Below, one piece after another: positions 25,929-35,131 of a stretch of 64,000 bases of DNA. The DNA comes from Dactylosporangium sp. AC04546. Lineage in GTDB: Bacteria > Actinomycetota > Actinomycetes > Mycobacteriales > Micromonosporaceae. A model generated the notes under the pieces. That model searched no databases. It was not told the DNA's origin and saw only the letters and a program-made list of their open reading frames with translations. The position numbers were made by a program, and so were the translations under genes. Location of the stretch: the NCBI RefSeq assembly GCF_022095675.1, contig NZ_JAHYSG010000003.1:195180-259179 (forward strand). The letters run 5' to 3'. How positions within the stretch are numbered: position 1 is the first letter of the stretch; each line of letters starts with the position of its first letter.

Positions 25929-26265
25929 TCAATGAAGGCATCTACGCCCAGCTGAGTGCGCGGCCCAACCCTGATCGCCAGACGGGTCAGCCATCGCGAG
26001 GGGATCGGACAACCAGCCGCCGTAAGACCCGAAATCCAGCCCGCCCGCAGGTTCGCCTCCCCCGGTCAGCCCGAACCGCCGCAGCCGATCGGCGCCGGCG
26101 GCGTCCCCGGCCTGCTGCCGCAGCCCGGCCAGATGATCCAGCACGAAGGCGTGGCCGCGGTCGGCGGCCTGCCGGTACAGCGCCCCGCGCCGGCGGCGTC
26201 CCCGGCCTGCTCCCGCAGCCCGGCCAGGGACACCAGCACGTCGATGCGGCCGCGGTCGGCAGCGT
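25929..26265 (-). pseudogene. TPR-like repeat protein remnant
   Basis: On the minus strand, frames joined by a shift near 26190 read 'VLVSLAGLREQAGDAAGA', 'ALYRQAADRGHAFVLDHLAGLRQQAGDAAGADRLRRFGL' (in two parts) and 'GGEPAGGLDFGS'. The unit 'LAxLRxQAGDAAGAxxLYRQAADRG' recurs about every 36 residues, as in actinobacterial tetratricopeptide-type repeat proteins with an 'LRRFGL' C-terminal cap. Only the last two units are left. The parent protein was probably a large NB-ARC/TPR signalling protein. Confidence 0.5.
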
Positions 26266-26306
26266 GTGGGCACCGTGGGCATGATCCTGGCCACCACACC
26301 GGACAG

Positions 26307-26828
26307 CTACCGTCCGGTGAGGTGGCCCGGGATGAAGGTGACCTGCTCGACACGCATCTTCGCCCACTCCGCGACCTTCTGCACCGACAGCAGCATCGCG
26401 TCCATCGATACGACGTCGAGCTGGTCCTCACCCGTGCTGAGCACGAGTTCCGCCCCGGTCGAGGTGCGCAGCGTCAGGCCGAGGACGTCCTCGTACGTCC
26501 CGGTGCCGATGTGGGCCGACACCTGCGTGACGGTGGCGGGGAACGCCGACGGCGGTGGCCCCTCCGGCATGGCCGCAACCTCCAGCCACTCGTCCGGCTC
26601 GTGGTCGCCGGCCGGCCACAGGGCCGTCAGGTCGGAGCCGGACGCGCAGGTCAGGCCGCCCGGGCTGTAGCGAAGCAGGATGTACGTGCTCTGGCCCGTC
26701 ACCAGAACGACGGTGTTGGGCTTCTCGATCGCCGCGTCGGCGGTGGTCATGGCGACCCGGCCGATCCTGCTGATCGTCACCGGGGCGACCCGGTCCGCGA
26801 GGGACCGCACGACGTCAACCGCCTGCAT
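26307..26828 (-). CDS. Hypothetical protein
   Basis: A 173-residue soluble protein starting 'MQAVDVVRSLADRVAPVTISR', with a good ribosome site (GGAAGGAACC) just before the ATG. No membrane segment or known catalytic motif is visible. Alternating beta-type stretches such as 'NTVVLVTGQSTYILLRYS' and 'DEWLEVAAMPEG' suggest a compact domain. A paralogue is not in the window. The family is not recognised. Confidence 0.55.
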   Translation of the reverse strand: MQAVDVVRSLADRVAPVTISRIGRVAMTTADAAIEKPNTVVLVTGQSTYILLRYSPGGLTCASGSDLTALWPAGDHEPDEWLEVAAMPEGPPPSAFPATVTQVSAHIGTGTYEDVLGLTLRTSTGAELVLSTGEDQLDVVSMDAMLLSVQKVAEWAKMRVEQVTFIPGHLTGR

Positions 26829-27015
26829 CAGTGGTTCCTTCCGTCTTCCACGGCGCTGGTCGGATGAACGGGCAGGGCCGGCGATAAGCGGACCACGGTC
26901 CAACCCTATGGAACGCAACCTCTACCGCGACATCCTTGACGAGGCCGACGCTGCCGCACACGCCGGCCTGCACCGCATCGGCAGCAGCTACCAACTGTGC
27001 TTCAACATCCGAATC

Positions 27016-27615
27016 TTAAGCTGACAAATGAGCCAGGGCGACCGCCACTGTGCGGCCCTTGCGGCGCCCCATGTGGAACAGGTTGGCGAACGCCACCCAG
27101 GAACCGTCGGTGAACTCGATCGTCAGCCGGCACCAGTTCAGGCGGTACCGGCCTACCCGGGCGGAGCGGACGTTCGACACCGGCGTGTCCCACAACGGCC
27201 GCAGCCGATCGGCGGTCGGCATGCGGCGCTTGTCGGGATCGTCGATGAAGTACGCCGCGTCGCGCGGCTCGAACAGGCGTAGTCGCGCATCGGTGACCAC
27301 CAGTAGCAGCGGGTTGTGCCCGAGACACGCGCGGCGGGACTCGGCGGCGACCGAGGTGGCCGTCCCGGCGGCCGACCGGCCGAACACGAGCCACCAGAAA
27401 AATCCTTGGCCGGGCTTGGGCGGGGAGATAACCGGCCCGAGAATGCCGCCGGCAACGGATCCGGTCGTATACGCCTGGCCTCCCCCGCCGGGCGGCAACG
27501 GCGGGTCGAGGCCCATCGGTGCGTTCGTCACGACGGCGGCGAGAACCCGCTCCCCTGGGACCAGTTCGGCCAGCGGCTCGGCGTAGACCTCCATCGCGTC
27601 CGGGTCAAATTTCAT
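27016..27615 (-). CDS. Hypothetical protein
   Basis: A 199-residue protein beginning 'MKFDPDAMEVYAEPLAELVPGERVLA'. The central part contains a glycine/proline-rich stretch and 'GFFWWLVFGRS', and the C-terminal half has 'LLLVVTDARLRLFEPRD' and 'LNWCRLTIEFTDGSWVAFANL'. The strand-rich C-terminus resembles PH-like domains in actinobacterial proteins of unknown function, but this is only an impression. The ATG at 27615 was preferred to an upstream one at 27648 for its closeness to the conserved-looking start. Confidence 0.5.
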   Translation of the reverse strand: MKFDPDAMEVYAEPLAELVPGERVLAAVVTNAPMGLDPPLPPGGGGQAYTTGSVAGGILGPVISPPKPGQGFFWWLVFGRSAAGTATSVAAESRRACLGHNPLLLVVTDARLRLFEPRDAAYFIDDPDKRRMPTADRLRPLWDTPVSNVRSARVGRYRLNWCRLTIEFTDGSWVAFANLFHMGRRKGRTVAVALAHLSA

Positions 27616-27763
27616 CCGGATACCGTCGCACATCGTGCCCGTCGTCACCCGGCGACGGCGCTCACGCCGAGTCCTGTGCGATGCGGTGGCGAGCGCGCCC
27701 CGACGCGTCGCGGCGTCGCCGGTGCCGGTCGCGGCTCAGCCGTGCCCGGCACCGGCCAACATT

Positions 27764-28521
<758 letters not shown>

Positions 28522-28525
<4 letters not shown>

Positions 28526-29547
28526 GCGTTGCCTCCGCAGTCAATGAGGACTTTCACGTCACCGCCGGTCTCGAGGGCAGCGAATGCGTCGGCAACGTGT
28601 TCCAGCGGTACGATGCGGGAGATGAGTCGGGCGGCTGGCACGTGTCCGGCGTGCACGAGTCGCACTGCCGCTTCGTAGTCTTCGCGTTGGTAGACCCGAA
28701 CGCCGACGATCTCCAGCTCCCGCCAGAAGACGCGGTGCAGGTCGACCTCGCGGGCTTTCGGGTGGATGGCCACAACGACGAGGCGGCCGCGGACAGCGAG
28801 TAGTTCGGTGGCCAGTCGCACACCAGCGACGGAGCCGGAGACCTCGAAGACCACGTCGGCGCCGGCGCCGCCGGTCCTTTGCTGAATTTGCGCCGCGACA
28901 TCGGTTGTCTGCGGATCGAGCGTCGGCAGTCCCAGCTGGGCGGCCACGGCGCGACGGTGGGGGTCGAGCTCCAGGACGGTGACCTTGGCTCCGGTGGCCT
29001 GGGCGACCTTGCCGATGAGCAGTCCGACCGGGCCGGCGCCGATGACGACGGCGGACTCGCCTGCGGTGAGCCGGGACCGGCGGACATCATGTACTGCGAC
29101 GGCGGTCGGCTCGATGAGGGCGGCGTGTTCCAGCGGCAGGTCCTCGGGCAGCCGGACCAGGATGTCCGCCGGGACGGTCCAGGACTGCTGCATTGAGCCA
29201 CTTGAATCGATGCCGATGAAGTTCAGCCGGTGGCAGATGTGATTGTGGCCAGCCTCGCAGGCTGGGCACTCGCCGCACCAGGCAAGCGGCATCACGGTGA
29301 CCGGGTCGCCCGGTGCCCAGCCGGTGACATCGTCGCCAACCTCGGCGATTCGGCCGGACATCTCGTGTCCGATGACGGCGGGCCGTTGGACGCGGTGGTC
29401 CATGGCGCCGTGCAGGATGTGCAGATCTGTGCCGCAGATGCCGGTGTATGCGACGTCGATGCGGACCTGTCCGGTCCTGGGTGGCACGCGTTCGGTGTTC
29501 TCGACGGTGATGGTGCGTTCGCCGGCGTAGTGGGCGGTTCTGGTCAT
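28522..29547 (-). CDS. Zinc-dependent alcohol/polyol dehydrogenase (MDR superfamily)
   Basis: A 341-residue medium-chain dehydrogenase. 'GICGTDLHILHG' carries the catalytic zinc cysteine, 'VIGHEMSGRIAEVG' the GHE zinc/proton-relay motif, and 'CGECPACEAGHNHIC' the structural zinc cysteines. The Rossmann signature is in 'VVIGAGPVGLLIGKVA'. It resembles L-threonine/sorbitol/galactitol dehydrogenases. The ATG overlaps the mutarotase stop and the stop overlaps the SDR start, so it is locked into the deoxy-sugar operon. It may oxidise a sugar or a keto-deoxy acid in parallel with the SDR; the step is not fixed by sequence. Confidence 0.85.
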
Positions 29548-29879
29548 GCTGTCTCCTCATTCAGGTGCCAGACCTCCTGCATCGGCGCCCACCAGTGCCC
29601 GGAGCCGGGTTCGGCGAGAGACTCCTGGCATGGATCGGTCAGCGTCCACCATTGTCTGGTGCGAGGGTCCGCCGCGATGCGTGCCTGGTCGGCCTCGTGG
29701 TCGTCGCCGACGTACTCGTAGTAGCCGACCAGTAGGTCGCCGTGCAGGAAGATGGAGTAGTTACGGATGTTGGCTCGAACAAGCATCTGTTCGACGTCCG
29801 GCCATACCGATCGGTGCAGCAGCAGGTACTCCTGCCGCCGCCCGGGCCGCAGCCGGATGAGCGAGCAATAACGCTGCAT
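29544..29879 (-). CDS. Deoxy-sugar mutarotase (RhaM/FucM-like, DUF718)
   Basis: A 111-residue L-rhamnose-mutarotase-family protein, small and cytosolic: 'RLRPGRRQEYLLLHRSVWPDV', 'IRNYSIFLHGDLLVGYYEYVGDD' (two segments) with the catalytic-site His and Tyr, and the C-terminal 'WHLNEE' characteristic of the family ('VFHL(D/N)'). It converts alpha and beta anomers of a 6-deoxy-hexose. It is flanked by an aldose dehydrogenase that needs the beta-pyranose, which makes L-fucose mutarotase the likely job. One base separates it from the AKR stop. Confidence 0.85.
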   Translation of the reverse strand: MQRYCSLIRLRPGRRQEYLLLHRSVWPDVEQMLVRANIRNYSIFLHGDLLVGYYEYVGDDHEADQARIAADPRTRQWWTLTDPCQESLAEPGSGHWWAPMQEVWHLNEETA

Positions 29880-29880
29880 C

Positions 29881-30819
29881 TCAGGCCTTCCTGTTGTTCT
29901 CGGGCCGGCCGCTGGGCCAGGCATAGCCGAGGACTGGCGCGAGAACCTTTTCAATGTCGACGAGCAGTTCGGGATCCGTCGGCTCCAGCGCCCAGCGAAC
30001 GTTGCGCGCCATATTGCTGGGGCTGGCGGAACCGACGAAGGTGGTGGCGAATGCAGGAGGCTCGGCAGCGAACCGGACGGCAACCTGGGCGATGTCGGTC
30101 CCGCGATCGGCGCACAGACGCGCGGCGGCTGCGGACGCCTCGCGGACGGCCGCGGGGGCCGGGTGCCAGGGCGGCGCACCACGCTGGGAGAGCAGGCCCA
30201 TGCCGAGCGGGGAGGCGTTCATGACGGCGGTCCCACGTGCGGCAAAGTGCGGCACGGCCTCGAGCAATGCCCGATCGAGCAGGGTGTAGCGGCAGTAGGA
30301 CAAGACGGTATCGACTGGGACCTCGGCGGCAACGTGGGTCAGGGCTTCGAGGGGGTAGCCGGTGATGCCGACGAAGCGGACTTTGCCCTCCTCCTGCAGG
30401 CGGCGCAGAGCTGGGAGCGCCTCCGCGGCAACCTGGCCGAGGTCGCCGAACTCGATGTCGTGGCACTGGATGATGTCGAGGTGATCGGTGCCGAGCCGGG
30501 CTAGGCTCTCCTCGACGCTCGCGACGACGCGGGCAGCGGAGAAGTCGAAGGCGTCCTCACCGTAGCGTCCGACCTTCGTCGCCAGCATGTAGCTGTCCCG
30601 ATCGATGCCGTTCAGGGCGCGGCCGAGGACGGTTTCGGCGACGGTCGCGCCGTAGTAGGGCGAGACATCGATGATGTTCACCCCAAGGTCGAGTGCGGTA
30701 CGCACCGCGCGGATACCGGCGTCCTGGTCGATCGGCGCGAAGACGCCGCCGAGCGGCGAGGCGCCGTATCCGAGCATCGACACGCGCAGCCCGGTTGCGC
30801 CGAGTGTGCGGTACTGCAT
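29881..30819 (-). CDS. Aldo/keto reductase, L-fucose (D-threo-aldose) 1-dehydrogenase-like
   Basis: A 312-residue AKR: 'LGYGASPLGGVF' opening, Asp/Tyr of the active site in 'DVSPYYGATVAETVLG', Lys in 'LATKVGRYG' and His in 'IIQCHDIEFGD'. 'FDFSAARVVASVEESLARLG' and the C-terminal 'ATTFVGSASPSNMARNVRWAL' match L-fucose/D-arabinose dehydrogenases. The ATG at 30819 opens the operon AKR-mutarotase-ADH-SDR. A palindrome (30837-30849) sits directly upstream and the regulator gene is divergent. The expected product is the L-fucono-lactone, which the hydrolase at 31683 would open. Confidence 0.87.
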   Translation of the reverse strand: MQYRTLGATGLRVSMLGYGASPLGGVFAPIDQDAGIRAVRTALDLGVNIIDVSPYYGATVAETVLGRALNGIDRDSYMLATKVGRYGEDAFDFSAARVVASVEESLARLGTDHLDIIQCHDIEFGDLGQVAAEALPALRRLQEEGKVRFVGITGYPLEALTHVAAEVPVDTVLSYCRYTLLDRALLEAVPHFAARGTAVMNASPLGMGLLSQRGAPPWHPAPAAVREASAAAARLCADRGTDIAQVAVRFAAEPPAFATTFVGSASPSNMARNVRWALEPTDPELLVDIEKVLAPVLGYAWPSGRPENNRKA

Positions 30820-30836
30820 GGGAGTCGCGCCTTCCT

Positions 30837-30849
30837 GACATCTGATGTC
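30837..30849. promoter_or_regulatory. Regulon palindrome GACATCTGATGTC (AKR promoter)
   Basis: A 13-base palindrome (arms GACATC/GATGTC about a central T), 18 bases before the AKR ATG and in the divergent interval with the GntR gene. A weaker form, TCATCTGACGT, occurs at 30912-30922 nearer to the regulator start. It is the same motif found before the other fucose genes. Confidence 0.7.
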
Positions 30850-30963
30850 TACTCGTTTCGGCCCGGGAGATGCTGAGCTGTGCGGGGGAACCCCGGACCA
30901 CGGTCGACGATTCATCTGACGTGGGAGATAAGATGGCGGCTCTGGCGGGTGGAGGAGGCCGGT

Positions 30964-31707
30964 ATGGCACTGACGGATGATGCGATCGCGAAGATCCGCG
31001 GCATGATTCAGTCCGGCGCGCTGCCGCCCGGGGCCCGGCTGCCCACCGAGCAGCAACTGTCGGTGCAGATGGGCATCTCGCGCAGCGGGGTCCGCGAGGC
31101 GGTGAAGGTGCTCGAGGCGGCCCGCGTCCTCGACGTCCGCCGAGGCGACGGCACCTACGTGACAAGCCTGGCTCCGCGGCTGCTGCTGGAGGGTCTCGGC
31201 TTTGCCCTTGAGCTGCTGCGCGATGACACGCTGCTGGAGGTCATGGAGGTGCGCCGCATGCTGGAGCCGGTCGCCACCGGTGTGGCTGCCTTGCGCATCA
31301 CCGACGAGGATCTCGACGAGCTCAGCAAGATTCTCGACGACATGCGCAGCGCGGCCGACGACGCCGAGCGGCTTATTCAGTACGACACGGCATTCCACCG
31401 CACTGTCACCGCGGTCACCGGCAATGAGACGTTGACCTCGCTGCTCGACGGCCTGTCCGGGCAGACCCTGCGGGCGAGGGTGTGGCGCGGGCTTATCGAG
31501 GGCAACTCGTCGCACATCACGCTCGCCGAGCACGAGGCGATCTATCGCGCGCTGCGTGATCGCGACCCTTTGCTCGCCCAGGCGAGTGCACTTATGCACG
31601 TCAATACTTCGGAATCGTGGCTGCGGGCGGTGCTTGCAGTGCCGCCGGAGGAGCCGGCCGAATCCGTCGCACCGCGACGGAGTCAACGGTCCACCACCAA
31701 TCCGTAA
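30964..31707 (+). CDS. GntR-family regulator with FCD domain
   Basis: A 247-residue FadR-subfamily regulator. The winged helix spans 'ALPPGARLPTEQQLSVQMGISRSGVREAVKVLEA' (read in two parts) and 'VRRGDGTYVTS'. The C-terminal all-helical FCD domain has 'RRMLEPVATGVAALR', 'DTAFHRTVTAVTGN' and 'EHEAIYRALRDRD', whose Asp/His residues normally bind a metal and a sugar-acid or carboxylate ligand. It is divergent from the AKR operon and convergent with the lactone hydrolase, overlapping that gene's end by 25 bases. As the only regulator in the fucose block it is the natural reader of the repeated ATACATCtGATGTAT palindromes. FCD proteins commonly sense sugar acids. Confidence 0.88.
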   Translation: MALTDDAIAKIRGMIQSGALPPGARLPTEQQLSVQMGISRSGVREAVKVLEAARVLDVRRGDGTYVTSLAPRLLLEGLGFALELLRDDTLLEVMEVRRMLEPVATGVAALRITDEDLDELSKILDDMRSAADDAERLIQYDTAFHRTVTAVTGNETLTSLLDGLSGQTLRARVWRGLIEGNSSHITLAEHEAIYRALRDRDPLLAQASALMHVNTSESWLRAVLAVPPEEPAESVAPRRSQRSTTNP

Positions 31708-32540
31708 GTGCGCGCCGCCGTGCCGCCGAAGACCTCGTCCCACGCAGGCGGCGGCAGCACCTGCTCGAGGGCGATGCGGACGTCGCCATAGCTGGCGGCG
31801 AGCAGACAGACAGGCCAGTCGGAGCCGAACATCAGCCGGTCGGCGCCGAACTCGGCGACGGCGACATCGACGAAGGGCCGCAGCTGCTCGTGCGTCCAGC
31901 CGGGGCCGGCCTCGGTCACCATGCCGGACAGCTTGCACGTCACATTGGCGTTGCCGGCCAGATCGGTGAACGGCCCGCGCCAGTCGAGCAAACCCGCCGC
32001 GCCTTCGTCGATGCGTGGCTTGCCGAGGTGGTCGAGGACGAGGCGCAGCTCGGGCACGGCGGCGGCGGCCCGGGCCGCCGCCGACAACTGGTCGACCCGG
32101 ATGACCAGGTCGAACGCAAGGCCGGCGGCTGCCACCGTAGCAAGCCCGCGCCGCACATCGGCCCGGTCGAGATATGCCGGATCCGCCTCACCCTGCACCT
32201 GCGATCGAATCCCGACCAGCAGCTCACCGCCACGCAGCCGACAGAATCCCGCGATGGTTGCGGCCAGGTCGGGATCTGCCACGTCAGCCCATGCCACCAC
32301 TCCAACGATCTCCGCAGTGTCCGCGGCGTAGCCGAGGAACTCGGCGGCCTCATCGACATGGCAGCGACCGCCCTCGACCAGCACGGTGCGGTCGACTTTG
32401 GCAGCGGCGAGTTCAACCCGTAGCTCGTCGGGGGTGAAAGCGCGGCGGATGCCGGCCAACGCGGGGTCGTTCAGCCACGTGTAGCCGCGTTCGGGCCGCC
32501 ACAGATGGTGATGTGCGTCGACGATCACTCGGCCGCCCAC
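31683..32540 (-). CDS. Amidohydrolase-family lactonase, L-fuconolactone hydrolase-like
   Basis: A 285-residue amidohydrolase_2 protein beginning '[19 protein letters not shown]' with the HxHxW signature of the L-rhamnono/L-fucono-lactonase group, then '[14 protein letters not shown]', '[13 protein letters not shown]' and '[14 protein letters not shown]', which complete the metal and substrate site. It overlaps the dehydratase gene by 16 bases and is co-transcribed with it. It would hydrolyse L-fucono-1,5-lactone made by the AKR to L-fuconate. Fuconolactonase is favoured over rhamnonolactonase by the neighbouring fuconate-dehydratase-like enzyme and fucosidases. Confidence 0.87.
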   Translation of the reverse strand: MGGRVIVDAHHHLWRPERGYTWLNDPALAGIRRAFTPDELRVELAAAKVDRTVLVEGGRCHVDEAAEFLGYAADTAEIVGVVAWADVADPDLAATIAGFCRLRGGELLVGIRSQVQGEADPAYLDRADVRRGLATVAAAGLAFDLVIRVDQLSAAARAAAAVPELRLVLDHLGKPRIDEGAAGLLDWRGPFTDLAGNANVTCKLSGMVTEAGPGWTHEQLRPFVDVAVAEFGADRLMFGSDWPVCLLAASYGDVRIALEQVLPPPAWDEVFGGTAARTYGLVVDR

Positions 32541-33823
32541 TCCGGTCCTTCGGGAAATCGGTACGCCGTCAGCGACTCCGCCACGATCTGCGCGCTCATG
32601 CCGGGCGCGGTGGGCGCCAGGTAGCGGCCGCCGCTGATGCGCACCGGATGGACGAAGTGCTCGTGCAGGTGGTCGACGTACTCGATGGCCCGGTTCTCTG
32701 TCGTACCGCTCACTGCGACGAAGTCGAACATCGCCAGGTGCTGCACGAGCTCACACAGCCCGACACCGCCGGCATGCGGGCACACCGGCACACCGAACTT
32801 CGCGGCCAGCAGCAAGATTGCCAGGTTCTCATTCACGCCACCGACCCGGCAGGCGTCGATCTGCACGACGTCCACGGCGCCGGCCTGCAGGAGCTGTTTG
32901 AACATCACGGCGTTGTGCACGTGCTCGCCGGTCGCCACTTTGATCGGCGCCAGAGCCTTACGGACGGCGGCATGGCCGAGCACGTCGTCGGGCGACGTCG
33001 GTTCCTCGATCCAGTAAGGGTCGAACTCGCGGAGCTCGCGCATCCAGCCGATGGCGTCGGGCACGCCCCAGATCTGGTTGGCATCGACCGCGATGCGCAT
33101 CTTCGGGCCGACGGCCTCGCGAGCGATCGCCATGCGGCGCACGTCATCGGCGAGGCTTCCGCCGACCTTGAGCTTGATCAGCTCGTAGCCGTCCTCGACG
33201 GCCTCTTTGCACAGTCGCGCGAGCTTTTCGTCGTCATAGCCCAGCCAGCCCGGTGTGGTGGTGTACGCCGGGTAGCCCTCTCGCCGCAGCAGCTGTTCGC
33301 GAGCGTCGCGGTTGATGCTCGCCGCGCGCAACAACTCGAGGGCCTCGACCTCTGTCAGCGCGTCACGCAGGTAGCGGAAGTCGATCTGGGCGACGATCTG
33401 CTCCGGCGTGAGGTCGGCGAGCAGTTTCCACAGCGGCTTGCCGGCACGGCGGGCGGCGAGGTCCCACACCGCGTTGACGAGTCCACCGGCGGCCATGTGG
33501 ACCACGCCCTTCTCCGGCCCCAGCCAGCGGATCTGGCTGTCTCCGATGAGCCGGCGGGCCAGTGCCCCGGGGTCGGCGACGAGCTCGGCGACCGGCTGCC
33601 CAACGACCATCTCGGCGAGGGAGCGCACCGCGGCCACCTCGATCTCGGTGCCACGTCCCACCGTGAAGATCAGGCCGTGGCCCTCCGCGCCCTCGGTGGT
33701 ACGCAGCACGACGTAGGCGGCGGAGTAGTCCGGGAAAGGGTTCATCGCGTCCGAGCCGTCGCGGTGTCGGGACGTGGGGAACCGCACGTCGAAGGTGTCC
33801 ACGGACAGGATTGTTTCGGTCAC
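32525..33823 (-). CDS. Enolase-superfamily acid-sugar dehydratase, L-fuconate dehydratase-like
   Basis: A 432-residue mandelate-racemase-group enolase. The catalytic lysine motif KxK is in '[10 protein letters not shown]'. Metal ligands are in '[10 protein letters not shown]', '[11 protein letters not shown]' and '[10 protein letters not shown]', and the general-base histidine is in '[12 protein letters not shown]'. The N-terminal '[30 protein letters not shown]' (read in two parts) is characteristic of L-fuconate dehydratase. The GTG at 33823 was chosen because it has an AGGAG site 7 bases upstream and starts at the conserved region. It dehydrates L-fuconate to 2-keto-3-deoxy-L-fuconate. Confidence 0.9.
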   Translation of the reverse strand: MTETILSVDTFDVRFPTSRHRDGSDAMNPFPDYSAAYVVLRTTEGAEGHGLIFTVGRGTEIEVAAVRSLAEMVVGQPVAELVADPGALARRLIGDSQIRWLGPEKGVVHMAAGGLVNAVWDLAARRAGKPLWKLLADLTPEQIVAQIDFRYLRDALTEVEALELLRAASINRDAREQLLRREGYPAYTTTPGWLGYDDEKLARLCKEAVEDGYELIKLKVGGSLADDVRRMAIAREAVGPKMRIAVDANQIWGVPDAIGWMRELREFDPYWIEEPTSPDDVLGHAAVRKALAPIKVATGEHVHNAVMFKQLLQAGAVDVVQIDACRVGGVNENLAILLLAAKFGVPVCPHAGGVGLCELVQHLAMFDFVAVSGTTENRAIEYVDHLHEHFVHPVRISGGRYLAPTAPGMSAQIVAESLTAYRFPEGPEWAAE

Positions 33824-33909
33824 AGCTGCTCCTGGGGATTGGTCCGGCGCCGCACAGCGGCCCGCGAATGCACGATGAGCCGCTGGCGGAAGCCGCGCTC
33901 GCTCATCCA

Positions 33910-33924
33910 CATACATCTGATGTA
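33910..33924. promoter_or_regulatory. Regulon palindrome ATACATCTGATGTAT (best match)
   Basis: A perfect 15-base palindrome about a central T, 87 bases upstream of the dehydratase GTG. It is the strongest copy of the motif and defines the consensus. It should control the dehydratase-lactonase operon. Confidence 0.75.
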
Positions 33925-34096
33925 TTTGTACCGCGGCGACCAGCCCTACGTCCAGTGCTCGGTTCCATTTGACCGTCTAGCAGCATCTTTTCCAGACTGC
34001 CACCGACCCGTCGCTCGCGATAGATCCTATGAATGTGGGATGGGGGCCGGATGCGCCCACTCGCACCCGGCCACCCACCCACTCTGGAACGACCGG

Positions 34097-35131
34097 TCAG
34101 GTCTGCACCTTGCCGCCCGTGATGCGCGACACCACCAACGCGACCAGGATGACCGTGCCGTTGAGGAAGTTGGTCCACTGCGCCGGCACGCCGGCGAGAG
34201 TCAAAACATTGATAATCATAAAAAGAAGCAGGATGCCGGTGAACGCACCGAATACCGTGCCCTTGCCGCCGTTGAGGCTGACGCCGCCGATGACCGCCGC
34301 GGCGAACACTTGGAAGATCGCTCCGTCACCTTGCGCCGCCGGCACCGCCGCGAGCCGGCCGGAGATGAGTAGCCCGGCGAGCGCGGCGAGCATGCTGGCG
34401 ATGATGAGCGTCAGCCACAGCACTCGGTCGGTGCGGATGCCAGCCGCACGCGCAGCATCGATGTTGCCGCCGATCGCGTAGAGTGCCCGGCCTGCTCTCG
34501 TGAACCCCAGCACGACGACCGCCACGGCGAAGAGCAGCAGTGAGATCCAGATCGATGCCGGGACGCCGAGCCATGACGTGGATCCGAGGTACCGCATCGA
34601 CTCCGGGAGGGCGAAGAACGTCTTACCGCCGGACACGCCGGTCAGCAGGCCGCGCAGCACGATCAGCATGCCGAGCGTGACGATGAATCCGTTGAGCCCG
34701 AACCGTACGATCAACAGGCCGTTGAACGCGCCGACGAGGGCTCCCACGAGCAGCACCATGGGGATGGACAGTGCATCGGGCAGGACGTTGAGGCCGAGTC
34801 CGTGCGTCAACGCTGGGTCGACGATCAGCCAGGCCGCAATCCCCGGTGCCAGGCCGAACGTCGACTCGAGCGACAGGTCCATCTTGCCGGTGATGAGCAC
34901 CAGTGTCTCGGCGAGGACGACGATGGAGATCTCCGACATGCTCTGCAGCACGTTGATGATGTTGTCGGACTGCAGGAATACCGGGTTGACGATGAAGCCG
35001 ACGATCGCGACGGCGACGATCGCCGGCACCAGCGCCAGGTCGCGCAGGCGTGCGATCGCGATGGTCCGCCGTCTCGTGGCGGGCGGGGGCGCCGCCGACG
35101 AGGCGGTGGTGTCCAGAAGCGTGTCAGACAT
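34097..35131 (-). CDS. Sugar ABC transporter permease, RbsC type
   Basis: A 344-residue BPD_transp_2 permease with about nine or ten helices. Family marks are 'ETLVLITGKMDLSLESTFGLA', 'FGLNGFIVTLGMLIVLRGLLTG' (two segments) and 'GIRTDRVLWLTLIIASMLAAL', near the ATPase-contact region. It overlaps the ATPase gene by 8 bases and is the last gene of the three-gene importer. It would form a homodimeric channel for the monosaccharide, here probably L-fucose. Confidence 0.9.
   Translation of the reverse strand: MSDTLLDTTASSAAPPPATRRRTIAIARLRDLALVPAIVAVAIVGFIVNPVFLQSDNIINVLQSMSEISIVVLAETLVLITGKMDLSLESTFGLAPGIAAWLIVDPALTHGLGLNVLPDALSIPMVLLVGALVGAFNGLLIVRFGLNGFIVTLGMLIVLRGLLTGVSGGKTFFALPESMRYLGSTSWLGVPASIWISLLLFAVAVVVLGFTRAGRALYAIGGNIDAARAAGIRTDRVLWLTLIIASMLAALAGLLISGRLAAVPAAQGDGAIFQVFAAAVIGGVSLNGGKGTVFGAFTGILLLFMIINVLTLAGVPAQWTNFLNGTVILVALVVSRITGGKVQT

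Noticed and set aside
26881..27015. Short coding stretch 'MERNLYRDILDEADAAAHAG' on the plus strand
   Set aside because: Too short, with no ribosome site and no family. It could be the end of a lost gene, but nothing supports it further.
32513..34372. Long plus-strand frame across the dehydratase gene
   Set aside because: Antisense shadow of an obvious enolase-superfamily gene; no family pattern and histidine/arginine-rich composition.
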